Below, piece by piece: positions 45,884 through 56,843 of a stretch of DNA of 64,000 bases. The stretch is from an uncultured beta proteobacterium (GTDB lineage: Bacteria > Pseudomonadota > Gammaproteobacteria > Burkholderiales > Burkholderiaceae_C), in NCBI GenBank assembly GCA_903909815.1, contig CAIVXG010000108.1:31747-95746 (forward strand). The letters run 5' to 3'. The translations under genes and the position numbers were made by a program. The notes below the pieces were generated by a model. The model saw only the letters and a program-made list of their open reading frames with translations. It was not told the DNA's origin and made no database searches. Within the stretch, counting starts at the first letter, position 1. Each line of letters starts with the position of its first letter.

Positions 45884-45921
45884 TACAATTGCAGGTTGAC
45901 GTTTACGTAAACGTCAACCTG
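45884..45921 (+). promoter_or_regulatory. etfBA promoter with 30-bp perfect palindromic operator
   Basis: A -10 TACAAT lies at 45884-45889, and a perfect 30-bp palindrome at 45892-45921 is centred on TTTAC/GTAAA (half CAGGTTGACGTTTAC). The palindrome sits just downstream of the -10, over the probable start site, so a bound protein should repress. GTTTACGTAAAC-type palindromes are what I recall for LiuR, the MerR-family regulator of branched-chain amino acid and acyl-CoA degradation genes in proteobacteria. The assignment is by memory. Confidence 0.75.
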
Positions 45922-45967
45922 TTAACGTGAAAGTTAGCGCAAGACCCAAAACTCTGGAGTGGCAGCA

Positions 45968-46717
45968 ATGAAAGTACTGGTAGCCGTTAAACGTGTGGTG
46001 GACTACAACGTGAAGGTTCGGGTCAAGTCCGATGGCACAGGCGTGGACATCGCCAACGTCAAGATGAGCATGAACCCCTTTGACGAGATCGCCGTGGAAG
46101 AGGCGGTGCGGCTGCGGGAGAAGGGCTTCGCCACTGAAGTCATCGTCGTGTCCTGCGGCGTGACGCAGTGCCAGGAGACCTTGCGCACGGCCATGGCCAT
46201 CGGCGCTGACCGCGCCATCCTGGTCGAGACCACGCAAGAGCTGCAACCCCTGGCTGTGGCCAAGCTGCTCAAGGCGCTGGTGGACAAGGAGCAGCCCGGG
46301 CTGGTGATCCTGGGCAAGCAGGCGATCGACGACGACTGCAATCAAACCGGACAGATGCTGGCGGCGCTGGGCGACATGCCACAGGCCACTTTTGCCAGCA
46401 AGCTCGAAATCGCCGATGGCCGGGCCATCGTCACGCGCGAGGTCGACGGCGGTCTGGAGACCCTGTCCATCAGCCTGCCGGCCGTGGTGACTTCCGACCT
46501 GCGCCTGAACGAGCCGCGCTACGTGACGCTGCCCAACATCATGAAGGCCAAGAAAAAGCAGATGGACCTGCTCAAGCCCGAGGATCTGGGCGTGGACGTG
46601 ACGCCGCGCATCAAGACCCTGCGCGTGGCCGAACCGCCCAAGCGCAGCGCCGGCATCAAGGTGCCCGACGTCGCCACGCTCGTGGCCAAGCTCAAGACCG
46701 AAGCGAAGGTCATCTAA
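45968..46717 (+). CDS. etfB: Electron transfer flavoprotein beta subunit
   Basis: 249 residues from ATG 45968 with GGAG at 45956-45959. The typical start [20 protein letters not shown], the AMP-binding region ([20 protein letters not shown]) and the C-terminal recognition loop region ([20 protein letters not shown]) are clear. EtfB pairs with EtfA to pass electrons from acyl-CoA dehydrogenases to ETF:ubiquinone oxidoreductase. First gene behind the palindromic operator. Confidence 0.97.
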   Translation: MKVLVAVKRVVDYNVKVRVKSDGTGVDIANVKMSMNPFDEIAVEEAVRLREKGFATEVIVVSCGVTQCQETLRTAMAIGADRAILVETTQELQPLAVAKLLKALVDKEQPGLVILGKQAIDDDCNQTGQMLAALGDMPQATFASKLEIADGRAIVTREVDGGLETLSISLPAVVTSDLRLNEPRYVTLPNIMKAKKKQMDLLKPEDLGVDVTPRIKTLRVAEPPKRSAGIKVPDVATLVAKLKTEAKVI

Positions 46718-46722
46718 TCCCG

Positions 46723-46800
46723 TTGCGGGACAGACCCCAGCGACGCAAAACGCGCCTGCTCTGTCCTCAACATTTAAAGCTTGCGGGACAGACGCTGTCC
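46723..46800. repeat. Two copies of the GCGGGACAGACC repeat between etfB and etfA
   Basis: TTGCGGGACAGACC at 46723-46736, with its CTGCTCTGTCCTCAAC tail (46757-46771), and TTGCGGGACAGACGCTGTCC at 46781-46800. GGGACAGACGCTGTCC is itself a hairpin. The repeat widens the normally short etfB-etfA gap to 104 bp and may affect their relative expression. Confidence 0.75.
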
Positions 46801-46821
46801 AGATCTGATTAAGGAAACAAC

Positions 46822-47754
46822 ATGACCTCTCTCGTCATCGCTGAACACAACAACACCACGCTCAAGGGCGCGACCCTCAACACCGTCACAGCCGCGCTCC
46901 AATGCGGCGGCGATGTGCACGTGCTGGTGGCCGGCGCCAACGCTGGCGCAGCGGCCGCGGCTGCGGCGCAGGTGGCCGGTGTGGCCAAGGTACTGCACGC
47001 CGACGGCGTCGCGCTGGAACACGGCCTGGCCGAGAACATGGCGGCCCTGGTGCTGGCCATCGCGGGCAACTACAGCCACATCCTGTTCGCAGCCACGGCC
47101 TCGGGCAAGAACATCGCGCCCCGCGTCGCAGCCAAGCTCGACGTGGCGCAGATTTCGGACATCACCAAGGTGCTGGCAGTGGACACGTTCGAGCGTCCGA
47201 TCTACGCGGGCAACGCCATCGCCACGGTGCAAAGCGCGGATGCCGTCAAGGTCGTGACGGTGCGCACCACCGGTTTTGATCCCGCGTCGGCCAGCGGTGG
47301 CAGCGCGCCCGTGGAAGTTCTGGCCGCGCTCTCAGCGAGCGACAAGACGGCCTTCATCGGCAGCGAAATCGCCAAGAACGACCGCCCTGAACTCACTGCC
47401 GCCAAGATCATCGTCTCCGGTGGCCGCGCCATGGGCTCCTCCGAAAAGTTCAACGCCGTGCTGACGCCGCTGGCGGACAAGCTCGGTGCCGCACTGGGCG
47501 CTTCGCGCGCCGCCGTGGACGCAGGGTACGCGCCCAACGACTGGCAGGTGGGCCAGACCGGCAAGATCGTGGCACCCCAGTTGTACATCGCCTGCGGCAT
47601 CAGCGGTGCGATCCAGCATCTGGCGGGCATGAAGGACTCCAAGGTGATCGTTGCCATCAACAAGGACGCGGAAGCGCCGATCTTCAGCGTGGCTGATTAC
47701 GGTCTCGAAGCCGATCTGTTCGTGGCCGTGCCTGAACTGGTCGCCGCGCTCTAG
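46822..47754 (+). CDS. etfA: Electron transfer flavoprotein alpha subunit
   Basis: 310 residues from ATG 46822 with AAGGAAAC upstream. The C-terminal FAD domain shows ASRAAVDAGYAPNDWQVGQT, then GKIVAPQLYIACGISGAIQH and KVIVAINKDAEAPIFSVADY, all hallmarks of EtfA. It carries the FAD of the EtfAB heterodimer. A strong terminator follows 25 nt after the stop. Confidence 0.97.
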   Translation: MTSLVIAEHNNTTLKGATLNTVTAALQCGGDVHVLVAGANAGAAAAAAAQVAGVAKVLHADGVALEHGLAENMAALVLAIAGNYSHILFAATASGKNIAPRVAAKLDVAQISDITKVLAVDTFERPIYAGNAIATVQSADAVKVVTVRTTGFDPASASGGSAPVEVLAALSASDKTAFIGSEIAKNDRPELTAAKIIVSGGRAMGSSEKFNAVLTPLADKLGAALGASRAAVDAGYAPNDWQVGQTGKIVAPQLYIACGISGAIQHLAGMKDSKVIVAINKDAEAPIFSVADYGLEADLFVAVPELVAAL

Positions 47755-47779
47755 CATCAGAGCTGCGCTCGCGCCCACT

Positions 47780-47817
47780 GCCGCTCGATTTTTCGAAATT
47801 GCGAGCGGCTTTTTTTT
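47780..47817 (+). terminator. Rho-independent terminator after etfA
   Basis: GCCGCTCG (47780-47787) pairs with CGAGCGGC (47802-47809), followed by eight T. It separates etfBA from the acyl-CoA dehydrogenase gene only 31 bp further on, so that gene needs read-through or its own start. Confidence 0.93.
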
Positions 47818-47848
47818 GCCTCCCACTGCAACCGTCGAGGAATAGAAG

Positions 47849-49639
47849 ATGATTTACACCGCCCCCCTGAAGGACATGCTGTTCGACCTCAAGCACCTGG
47901 CGAACATCGATGCCGTCGCGCAGATTCCCGGTTTTGAAGACGCAGGTTTTGACACGGCGCAGGCGGTGCTGGAGGAATGCGCCAAGTTCAACGAGGGCGT
48001 GCTGGCGCCCCTGAACTGGGAGGGCGACAAGAACCCGAGTTCCTGGCGGGACGGCGTGGTCACGGCCACCCCCGGCTTCAAGGAGGCGTATCAGCAGTTT
48101 GCGCAGGGCGGCTGGCAGGGGCTGCAGCATCCGGTGGACTTTGGCGGACAGGGTCTGCCCAAAGCCATAGGCGCTTTTTGCGGCGAAATGCAGCAGTCGG
48201 CCAACATGAGCTTTGCGCTGTGCCCCTTGCTCAGCGACGGCGCGATCGAGGCGCTGTTGACTGCGGGTTCGGACGAGCTCAAGGCGGTGTACCTGGAGAA
48301 GCTGGTGAGCGGCGAATGGACCGGCACCATGAACCTGACCGAGCCGCAGGCGGGCTCCGATCTGGCTGCGGTGCGCACCCGCGCCGAGCCAGAGGCTGAC
48401 GGCACGTACAAGGTGTTTGGCACCAAGATCTTCATCACCTGGGGCGAACACGACATGGCCGAGAACATCGTCCATCTGGTGCTGGCGCGGGTTCAGGGCG
48501 CGCCAGCGGGGGTCAAGGGCATCAGCCTGTTCGTGGTACCCAAGTTCCTGGTCAAGTCTGATGGCTCGCTGGGTGCGCGCAACGACGTGCACTGCGTCAG
48601 CATCGAGCACAAGATGGGTATCAAGGCGAGCCCGACGGCGGTGCTGCAGTTTGGTGATCACGGAGGTGCCGTGGGCTACCTCGTGGGGCAGGAGAACCGC
48701 GGGCTGGAGTACATGTTCATCATGATGAACGCGGCCCGCTTCGGCGTGGGCGTGCAGGGCATTGCCATTGCCGAGCGTGCCTACCAGAAGGCGGTGCGCT
48801 TCGCCAAGGACCGCGTACAAAGCCGCCCGGTGGATGGATCCATCCAGGCCAGCGCGCCCATCATCCACCACCCCGACGTGAGGCGCATGGTCATGACCAT
48901 GCGCGCCGTCACCGAAGGTTGCCGCGCGCTGGCCAGTGTCTCGGCCGCGGCCTACGACGCGGCCCACGGCCACTCGGATCTCGAGGTGCGCAGGCAGAAC
49001 CAGGCCTTCTACGAGTTCATGGTGCCGCTGATCAAGGGCTACTCCACCGAGATGAGTCTGGAGGTGACTTCGTTGGGTGTGCAGGTGCATGGCGGTATGG
49101 GCTTCATCGAGGAAACCGGCGCGGCCCAGTACTACCGCGATGCCAAGATCCTGACCATCTATGAGGGCACGACCGCGATCCAGGCCAATGACCTGGTGGG
49201 GCGCAAGACCGGGCGCGACGGTGGCCAGACGGCCAAGGCGCTGGCGGCACAGATCGCCGCCACCGAGGCCGAACTGGCAAGCTCCGACAGCGCGGCCGCG
49301 CGCTCCATGGTGCAGCGTCTCAAGGTGGCGCGCGAAGCGTTTCTCGATGTGGTGGATTTTGTCGCCGGCAACACCAGGGCCAACCCGAACGCGGTTTACG
49401 CCGGCAGCGTTCCCTACCTCATGCTGGCGGGCAATCTGATGGCGGGTTGGCAAATGGCGCGCGCCATGTTGGTGGCGCAGGAGCAACTGGCAGCCGGCGT
49501 CGACGCCGACTTCATGCAGGCCAAGATCATCACCGCGCAGTTCTATGCAGAGCACATCATGAGCCGGATTCCCGGGCTCAGAGACAGCATTCTTTTCGGC
49601 GCTGATAGCGTCACGGCCCTGGCTCTGGAGGCGTTCTGA
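47849..49639 (+). CDS. Acyl-CoA dehydrogenase, long form with C-terminal extension domain
   Basis: 596 residues from ATG 47849 with GAGGAA upstream. Dehydrogenase core motifs are GTMNLTEPQAGSDLAAVRT, the FAD-binding MMNAARFGVGVQGIAIAERA, and the catalytic glutamate in IYEGTTAIQANDLVGRK. The about 150-residue C-terminal extension after the core is typical of the DmdC/FadE12-like group, which includes 3-methylmercaptopropionyl-CoA dehydrogenase. The exact acyl-CoA substrate cannot be read from sequence. It reduces EtfBA, encoded immediately upstream, and is followed by a nitronate monooxygenase gene one nucleotide away. Confidence 0.93.
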   Translation: MIYTAPLKDMLFDLKHLANIDAVAQIPGFEDAGFDTAQAVLEECAKFNEGVLAPLNWEGDKNPSSWRDGVVTATPGFKEAYQQFAQGGWQGLQHPVDFGGQGLPKAIGAFCGEMQQSANMSFALCPLLSDGAIEALLTAGSDELKAVYLEKLVSGEWTGTMNLTEPQAGSDLAAVRTRAEPEADGTYKVFGTKIFITWGEHDMAENIVHLVLARVQGAPAGVKGISLFVVPKFLVKSDGSLGARNDVHCVSIEHKMGIKASPTAVLQFGDHGGAVGYLVGQENRGLEYMFIMMNAARFGVGVQGIAIAERAYQKAVRFAKDRVQSRPVDGSIQASAPIIHHPDVRRMVMTMRAVTEGCRALASVSAAAYDAAHGHSDLEVRRQNQAFYEFMVPLIKGYSTEMSLEVTSLGVQVHGGMGFIEETGAAQYYRDAKILTIYEGTTAIQANDLVGRKTGRDGGQTAKALAAQIAATEAELASSDSAAARSMVQRLKVAREAFLDVVDFVAGNTRANPNAVYAGSVPYLMLAGNLMAGWQMARAMLVAQEQLAAGVDADFMQAKIITAQFYAEHIMSRIPGLRDSILFGADSVTALALEAF

Positions 49640-49640
49640 C

Positions 49641-50603
49641 ATGTCTAAACTTCCCGCCGCATTGAACGCCTTGCCGTTCCCTGTCATCGCCTCGCCGCTG
49701 TTCATCATCAGCAATCCCCAACTGGTGATCGCCCAGTGCATCGCCGGTGTCGTGGGCTCCATGCCCTCGCTCAATGCGCGCCCGGTCGAGATGCTGGACG
49801 ACTGGTTGGCCGAGATCAGCGAGACGCTGGCGGCGCACAACCGCGCCCATCCTGAGGCGCCCGCGGCGCCGTTTGCCATCAACCAGATCGTGCACAAGTC
49901 CAACGACCGGCTAGAGCATGACATGGCCCTGTGCGTGAAGTACCGGGTGCCCATCATCATCACCTCGCTGGGCGCGCGCGAAGACATCAACGCCGCGGCC
50001 CACAGCTACGGCGGTGTGGTGCTGCATGACATCATCAACAACCGGTTCGCGCACAAGGCGATCGAGAAGGGCGCCGACGGCCTGGTGGCCGTGGCCACGG
50101 GCGCGGGCGGCCACGCCGGTGTGAAAAGCCCGTTCGCGCTGGTGCAGGAAATCCGTCAGTGGTTCGACGGCCCGCTGGCCTTGAGCGGCTCCATCGCTAC
50201 CGGCGGCGGCGTGCTCGCAGCGCAGGCCATGGGAGCCGATTTTGCGTACATCGGTTCGGCCTTCATCGCCACCACCGAGGCGCGCGCCTCGGACGCCTAC
50301 AAGCAGGCGATCGTGGACTGCAATTCCGACGACATCGTGTACAGCAACCTCTTCACAGGAGTGCACGGCAACTATCTGGCACCCAGCATTCGCGCGGCGG
50401 GCCTGGACCCCGAGCAGTTGCCCGAGAGCGACCCCAGCAAGATGAATTTTGGTGGCGCTTCAGCCAAGGCCTGGAAGGATATCTGGGGCTGCGGTCAGGG
50501 CATCGGCGCCATCAGCAAGGTGCAAAGCACGGCCGACTTTGTGGCGCAGCTCAAGCGCGAGTATCAGGAGGCGCGGGAGCGGTTGCTGTCATTGCGCGCG
50601 TAG
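49641..50603 (+). CDS. Nitronate monooxygenase family FMN protein
   Basis: 320 residues from ATG 49641, one nt after the dehydrogenase stop (TGACATG), so translationally coupled. TIM-barrel FMN motifs: VIASPLFIISNPQLVIAQC, the ATGAGGHAG phosphate-binding loop, and ALSGSIATGGGVLAAQAMGA. Family members oxidise nitronates or act as enoyl reductases (FabK-like); coupling to an acyl-CoA dehydrogenase argues for a catabolic role. The final codons LSLRA-stop and the stop codon lie inside a REP-like arm (50588-50614), so the C-terminus was probably remodelled by repeat insertion. Confidence 0.92.
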   Translation: MSKLPAALNALPFPVIASPLFIISNPQLVIAQCIAGVVGSMPSLNARPVEMLDDWLAEISETLAAHNRAHPEAPAAPFAINQIVHKSNDRLEHDMALCVKYRVPIIITSLGAREDINAAAHSYGGVVLHDIINNRFAHKAIEKGADGLVAVATGAGGHAGVKSPFALVQEIRQWFDGPLALSGSIATGGGVLAAQAMGADFAYIGSAFIATTEARASDAYKQAIVDCNSDDIVYSNLFTGVHGNYLAPSIRAAGLDPEQLPESDPSKMNFGGASAKAWKDIWGCGQGIGAISKVQSTADFVAQLKREYQEARERLLSLRA

Positions 50604-50672
50604 CGGGGCGATCCGTGTTTACCGGGTGCCCCGGCATGGACTGCCGCGTCGCTGCGCACATCGCAGTGACGG
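50588..50672. repeat. Inverted REP-like pair overlapping the end of the nitronate monooxygenase gene
   Basis: A direct arm GTCATTGCGCGCGTAGCG...GGCGATCC at 50588-50614 contains the TAG stop at 50601-50603. An inverted arm GGACTGCCGCGTCGCTGCG...CAGTGACGG runs to 50672. The two can pair as a hairpin in the mRNA. Confidence 0.85.
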
Positions 50673-50723
50673 CGGGATGAGTTCTTCCATTCGCACGCGG
50701 TTCATGGCGAGCGTAGTCGGCCC

Positions 50724-51228
50724 TCAGCTTCCCCAGCTCAGCGGCCCCACCCGATCCAGATGCGTCAGATACAGGCGCAGTTCGAACTCGTACTGGTGGT
50801 ACAGCGGCTCCATGTAAGTGCACAGGCGATAAAAAGCCTTGTCGTGATCGCGCTCCTTCGTGTGCGCCAATTCGTGTACGCAGATCATGCGCAGGAACTC
50901 GATCGGAACTTCCTTGAACAGGCTGGCCACGCGAATTTCGCGCTTGGCCAGGAGCTTGTTGCCCTGCACCCGTGACACCGTCGTGTGCGTTCCCAAGGCC
51001 TGGGTGATGATCTGCAGCTTGCTGTCGAAGAGCACCTTACCCACTGGCTCGCCGCCGCGCAGGTGTTCCAGCCTGAGACCATTCACGTAGTCGTACAGGG
51101 CCCGATCGGTGCGCACCTCGTGCGTCGTGCGGTACTTCTTGCGCAGCAACTCACCCAGTGTTCCCTTGGCCAGCAGTTCCTGCACCTGGAGCAGCGTTGT
51201 GGCCGGGTAGCCACCGAGAAATTTGAGC

Positions 51229-51239
<11 letters not shown>
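50724..51239 (-). CDS. YgjP-like zinc metallopeptidase domain protein
   Basis: 171 residues from GTG 51239, overlapping the end of lysS by 11 nt. The catalytic motif [20 protein letters not shown] (HExxH plus a downstream His) is that of the DUF45/YgjP family, related to the SprT and wss1 metalloproteases. No signal peptide is seen. Substrate unknown. Co-transcription with lysS is evident from the overlap. The usual family length is about 160-240, so this is a compact member. Confidence 0.87.
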
Positions 51240-52767
<1,528 letters not shown>

Positions 52768-52995
52768 ACTTTTGATGTCGGAAAGAGAGAAAATGCGGGC
52801 GGGAGGCGCAGCGCCATGGCGCTGCAGCAAGAGATCAGCTGGCTATTTTAGCTACGGCCCAACAAGCCCTGCGGGCAGTTGTTAGCCTGCGCTGAAGCTT
52901 GCGCTTTAAGTTTTTGCGGATCGTCGCGGAGCGATGCCCGCCTTGCAGGTGCCGCTTGGTGCCAGAATACCGGTCAACCCACAACATCCCCCGCC

Positions 52996-53550
52996 ATGAT
53001 CGATCAAATCATCTCCCTCTTGCTTGACGTCGCCACCGGCCTGATCGGCGGTGCCTGCCTGTTGCGCATGTATATGCAGCAGCAACGCGTTCCTTTCGGC
53101 AATCCGCTGGGGCAACTCGTCTTTGCCTTCACCAATTGGCTGGTGCTGCCGCTGCGGCGATTGCTGCCGACCGCAGGGTCGGTGGATCTTGCGAGCCTCA
53201 TGGCTGCGCTGTTGCTGCAACTCGCGCAATTCGGTTTGCTGTGGCTGCTTGCCGGTGCTCAAGGTTCTGCCGCAGTGGTGCCGGTGCTGGCGCTGTTTGG
53301 CCTGGCACGCCTGATTCTGTCGGGCCTCACCGGCTTGATCATCGTCTATGCCGTGCTGTCGTGGGTGCAGACACGCTCACCCCTGGTGGACTTGGTGGGG
53401 CGCTTGTGCGGGCCACCGCTGCGACCTGTGCGCCGTGTGATTCCGCTGGTTGGCGGAATGGACCTGTCGCCTTTGGCGCTGCTGGTGTTGCTGCAGGTGC
53501 TGGCCATCGTGCTGAGCTCGGCTCAGGCAGCGGTGCTGCGCATGCTCTGA
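52996..53550 (+). CDS. YggT family membrane protein
   Basis: 184 residues from ATG 52996. Two YGGT repeats, each with paired membrane helices: LLDVATGLIGGACLLRMYMQ in the first half and LIIVYAVLSWVQTRSPLVDL, then CGPPLRPVRRVIP in the second. Family members affect osmotic tolerance and cell-division-associated membrane functions in different bacteria, and no single role is established. The stop codon abuts the accD stop with no spacer. Confidence 0.92.
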   Translation: MIDQIISLLLDVATGLIGGACLLRMYMQQQRVPFGNPLGQLVFAFTNWLVLPLRRLLPTAGSVDLASLMAALLLQLAQFGLLWLLAGAQGSAAVVPVLALFGLARLILSGLTGLIIVYAVLSWVQTRSPLVDLVGRLCGPPLRPVRRVIPLVGGMDLSPLALLVLLQVLAIVLSSAQAAVLRML

Positions 53551-54423
53551 TCAGGAGACGGCGTCAGCGGGTTGGCGCTGCAGCATGGCCAGGGTGCTGG
53601 CGATGGTTTTGCGCAGTTCGCGGCGGTCGCAGATGAAGTCGACCGCACCTTGTTTTTGCAGAAACTCGGCGCGCTGAAAACCTTCAGGCAAGGTCACGCG
53701 CACTGTGGACTCGATCACGCGCGGTCCGGCAAAACCGATCAAAGCCTTGGGTTCGGCGATCACCACGTCGCCCACAAAGGCAAAACCCGCACTCACACCG
53801 CCCATGGTGGGGTCGGTGAGCACACTGATGTAGGGCAGACCCTTCTTTGCCAGGCGCGTCAGCGAGGCGTTGGTCTTGGCCATTTGCATGAGGCTGAGCA
53901 AACCTTCCTGCATGCGTGCGCCACCGGTGGCGGTGAAACAGATGAAGGGCACTTTTTGCTCGATCGCCGTGTGCACGCCGCGCACGAAGCGTTCGCCCAC
54001 CACGCTGCCCATGCTCCCGCCCATGAAGTCGAACTCGAAGCAGGCCACCACCACGTTCATGCTCATCACGGAGCCGCCCATCACGATCAGGGCATCGGTT
54101 TCGCCCGTGTTCTCCAGCGCTTCCTTGAGGCGTTCTGTGTACTTGCGGCTGTCCTTGAATTTGAGCGCATCCACGGGCAACACTTCCTGCCCGATCTCGT
54201 AGCGGCCTTCCGCATCCAGAAAGCTATTCAGACGCGCGCGCGCGCCAATGCGCAGGTGATGACTGCAACTCGGGCACACGTTCTGGTTTTGCTCCAGATC
54301 GCTCTTGTACTGCACCGTATCGCAGGCCGGGCATTTCACCCACAGTCCTTCGGGAACGCTGCGCCGATCAGCCGGATCGGTGTGTTGAATTTTCGAGGGG
54401 AGAAGTTTTTCTAGCCAGCTCAT
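53551..54423 (-). CDS. accD: Acetyl-CoA carboxylase carboxyltransferase subunit beta
   Basis: 290 residues from ATG 54423 with GAGGAAA upstream. The N-terminal zinc ribbon has Cys31, Cys34, Cys50 and Cys53. The crotonase-like carboxyltransferase core is clear ([20 protein letters not shown], then [18 protein letters not shown] and [15 protein letters not shown]). AccD with AccA transfers the carboxyl group to acetyl-CoA for fatty acid synthesis. It lies downstream of trpA as in many betaproteobacteria, but a 280-bp gap with repeat DNA separates the two, and folC does not follow. Confidence 0.97.
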   Translation of the reverse strand: MSWLEKLLPSKIQHTDPADRRSVPEGLWVKCPACDTVQYKSDLEQNQNVCPSCSHHLRIGARARLNSFLDAEGRYEIGQEVLPVDALKFKDSRKYTERLKEALENTGETDALIVMGGSVMSMNVVVACFEFDFMGGSMGSVVGERFVRGVHTAIEQKVPFICFTATGGARMQEGLLSLMQMAKTNASLTRLAKKGLPYISVLTDPTMGGVSAGFAFVGDVVIAEPKALIGFAGPRVIESTVRVTLPEGFQRAEFLQKQGAVDFICDRRELRKTIASTLAMLQRQPADAVS

Positions 54424-54484
54424 AAGTGTTTCCTCAATCAGTTGAGAGTTATGGGTGTCTGATCCCAATAACCCTTCTTCCCTT

Positions 54485-54664
54485 CGTCATTGCGATGCCA
54501 CAGGCAGTGGCAATCCATGAATACTGCAGTGCTCCGCCATTGATTGCCGCGCTGCGCTCGCAATGACGAATTCGGTAGATCGCCGCGCTGCGCTCGCAAT
54601 GACGAATACCCGGTTCACGGCCCGTATGCGGTATCGGGTCGGATTCGGGGAACTCGCAATGACG
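54485..54664. repeat. Cluster of REP-like arms between trpA and accD
   Basis: A direct arm CGTCATTGCGATGCCACAGG...GGCAATCC (54485-54514) is followed by inverted arms GATTGCCGCGCTGCGCTCGC (54542-54567), GATCGCCGCGCTGCGCTCGC (54578-54605) and a final CTCGCAATGACG at 54652-54664. The spacer GGTTCACGGCCCGTATGCGG...GGATTCGGG is the inverse of one repeated in the array at 63.59-63.63 kb. Confidence 0.85.
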
Positions 54665-54702
54665 AACGGCGCAGTCAGATGTTACAGAAATTTCAGGACG
54701 GA

Positions 54703-55527
54703 TTATGCGTCCAGCGCGCTGCGGATCTCGCGCAGGAAATCCGATGCCGCAGCAACCACCTGATCGCGCGGCTGCTGCTCGATCAGCTGGATGATCTTGC
54801 TGCCGATCACAACGGCATCGGCCACCGAGGCCACCGCCACCGCCGTGGCCGCGTCACGGATGCCAAAACCCACGCCCACAGGAACGTTGACGTGCGCGCG
54901 AATGCGCGGCAGCATCGCGCTCACCGCGGCCGTGTCCAGGTTGCCCGCGCCGGTGACACCCTTGAGCGAAACGTAGTACACATAGCCGCTGGCCACTTCG
55001 GCGATCTGTGCCATGCGCTCGTCGGTACTGGTGGGGGCGAGCAGGAAGATCAGGTCCATCTGGTGCGCGCGCAGCTGCTGCGCGAACGAGACGCACTCCT
55101 CTGGCGGGTAGTCCACCACCAGCACCCCGTCCACACCGGCGGCGCTGGCATCGACGATGAAGGCGCTTTGCCCTGGCTTGGGTGCGGCGTGCAACTGGTC
55201 ATAGCGTTCGATCGGATTGGCGTAGCCCATCAGCACCACAGGCGTCTTGTCATCCTGGGTGCGAAACACGCGCACCATTTCCAGCACCTGACGCAGGCCC
55301 ACGCCAAAACTCAGCGCCAGGTCTCCCGCCTTCTGGATCACCGGGCCGTCCGCGGCGGGGTCGGAAAACGGCACGCCCAGCTCGATCACGTCGGCGCCGG
55401 CCGCCACCATGCCCCGCATCAGTTCGGGCGTGATGTCGGCAAATGGGAAGCCGGCCGTGACGTAGGGAATCAGCGCCGTGCGCTTTTGTGTTTTCAGTGC
55501 CGCAAACGTGGCTTGAATTCGGCTCAT
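54703..55527 (-). CDS. trpA: Tryptophan synthase alpha subunit
   Basis: 274 residues from ATG 55527, overlapping the trpB stop (ATGA). The active-site loop regions [34 protein letters not shown] and [11 protein letters not shown] are present. TrpA cleaves indole-3-glycerol phosphate and channels indole to TrpB. Full length. Confidence 0.98.
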   Translation of the reverse strand: MSRIQATFAALKTQKRTALIPYVTAGFPFADITPELMRGMVAAGADVIELGVPFSDPAADGPVIQKAGDLALSFGVGLRQVLEMVRVFRTQDDKTPVVLMGYANPIERYDQLHAAPKPGQSAFIVDASAAGVDGVLVVDYPPEECVSFAQQLRAHQMDLIFLLAPTSTDERMAQIAEVASGYVYYVSLKGVTGAGNLDTAAVSAMLPRIRAHVNVPVGVGFGIRDAATAVAVASVADAVVIGSKIIQLIEQQPRDQVVAAASDFLREIRSALDA

Positions 55528-56807
55528 CGTGTCACCTTGATGGTTTGTTCTGCGCCCTTGACGCCTTGGCCGGTGCAACTGGGGCGGCAATAGAAGTCGG
55601 CGTGGCTCAGGTCGGCGACGGTGCCGATGTCCTTGTCCCCGCGCCCGGACAGGTTCACCAGAATCGACTCATCGGCGCGCATGGTCTTGGCCAGCTTCAT
55701 CGCATAAGCGACCGCGTGGCTGGACTCCAGCGCCGGGATGATGCCCTCGGTGCGGCACAGGTAATGGAAAGCAGCGAGTGCCTCGGTGTCGGTGATGCCG
55801 ACGTACTCGGCGCGGCCGATGTCCTTGAGAAACGCGTGCTCCGGTCCGACGCCGGGATAGTCCAGGCCCGCGCTGATGCTGTGCGTCTGCGTGACCTGGC
55901 CGTTCTCGTCCTGCAGCACATAGGTCCGGTTGCCGTGCAGCACGCCCGGGCTGCCCATTTGCAGCGAGGCCGAATGCTTGGCCGTGTCGAGTCCCTCGCC
56001 CGCGGCCTCGACGCCGATCAGGCGCGTGGCTTCGTGCGTGATGTAGGGATAAAAAATCCCCATGGCGTTGGAGCCGCCACCGACGCAGGCGACCACGGCA
56101 TCGGGCTGGGCGTTGTCGCAACCCGCCGCCGCCAGCATCTCGGGCATCTGCGTCAGGCACTCCTTGCCGATCACGCTCTGGAAGTCGCGCACCATCATCG
56201 GATAGGGGTGGGGGCCGGCCACGGTGCCAATGATGTAGAAGGTGTTGTCCACGTTCGCCACCCAGTCGCGCATGGCCTCGTTCAGCGCGTCCTTGAGCGT
56301 GCGGCTGCCCGACTCTACCGGCACCACGGTGGCACCCAGCAGCTTCATTCGGTACACGTTGGGGCTTTGACGTTTCACGTCCTCGCTGCCCATGTAGACC
56401 ACGCACTCCAGGCCGTACCGGGCGCAGATCGTGGCCGTGGCCACACCGTGCTGGCCCGCGCCAGTCTCGGCGATCACGCGCGGCTTGCCCATGCGACGTG
56501 CCAGCATCGCCTGGCCGATGGTGTTGTTGATCTTGTGCGCGCCGGTGTGGTTCAGGTCTTCGCGCTTGAGGAAGATCTGCGCGCCGCCCTGCTCTCGGCT
56601 CATGCGCGCCGCATGGTAGACGGGCGAAGGGCGGCCCACGAAGTGCGCCAGTTCGTACGAGAATTCCGCCATGAATTGCGGGTCGTTCTGGTATCTGGCA
56701 TAGGCCTGTTTGAGTTCGTCGATGGCGTGCGTAAGCGTTTCGCTGACGAACGCGCCGCCGTAGACGCCAAAGTGACCGGAGGGGTCGGGTTGCTGATAGG
56801 AATACAT
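55524..56807 (-). CDS. trpB: Tryptophan synthase beta subunit
   Basis: 427 residues from ATG 56807 ([14 protein letters not shown]); an ATG at 56849 is possible but falls in repeat-flanking DNA. The PLP lysine is in [15 protein letters not shown] and the phosphate-binding loop is GGGSNAMG. After the normal end ([14 protein letters not shown]) there is a tail of about 27 residues with two cysteines ([17 protein letters not shown]), longer than in E. coli and possibly a family feature. It condenses indole and serine. Separated from trpF by 167 bp of mostly repeat DNA. Confidence 0.97.
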   Translation of the reverse strand: MYSYQQPDPSGHFGVYGGAFVSETLTHAIDELKQAYARYQNDPQFMAEFSYELAHFVGRPSPVYHAARMSREQGGAQIFLKREDLNHTGAHKINNTIGQAMLARRMGKPRVIAETGAGQHGVATATICARYGLECVVYMGSEDVKRQSPNVYRMKLLGATVVPVESGSRTLKDALNEAMRDWVANVDNTFYIIGTVAGPHPYPMMVRDFQSVIGKECLTQMPEMLAAAGCDNAQPDAVVACVGGGSNAMGIFYPYITHEATRLIGVEAAGEGLDTAKHSASLQMGSPGVLHGNRTYVLQDENGQVTQTHSISAGLDYPGVGPEHAFLKDIGRAEYVGITDTEALAAFHYLCRTEGIIPALESSHAVAYAMKLAKTMRADESILVNLSGRGDKDIGTVADLSHADFYCRPSCTGQGVKGAEQTIKVTR

Positions 56808-56843
56808 CTGAATAGGACCCAAATAAATGAATGGCAATGTTTG

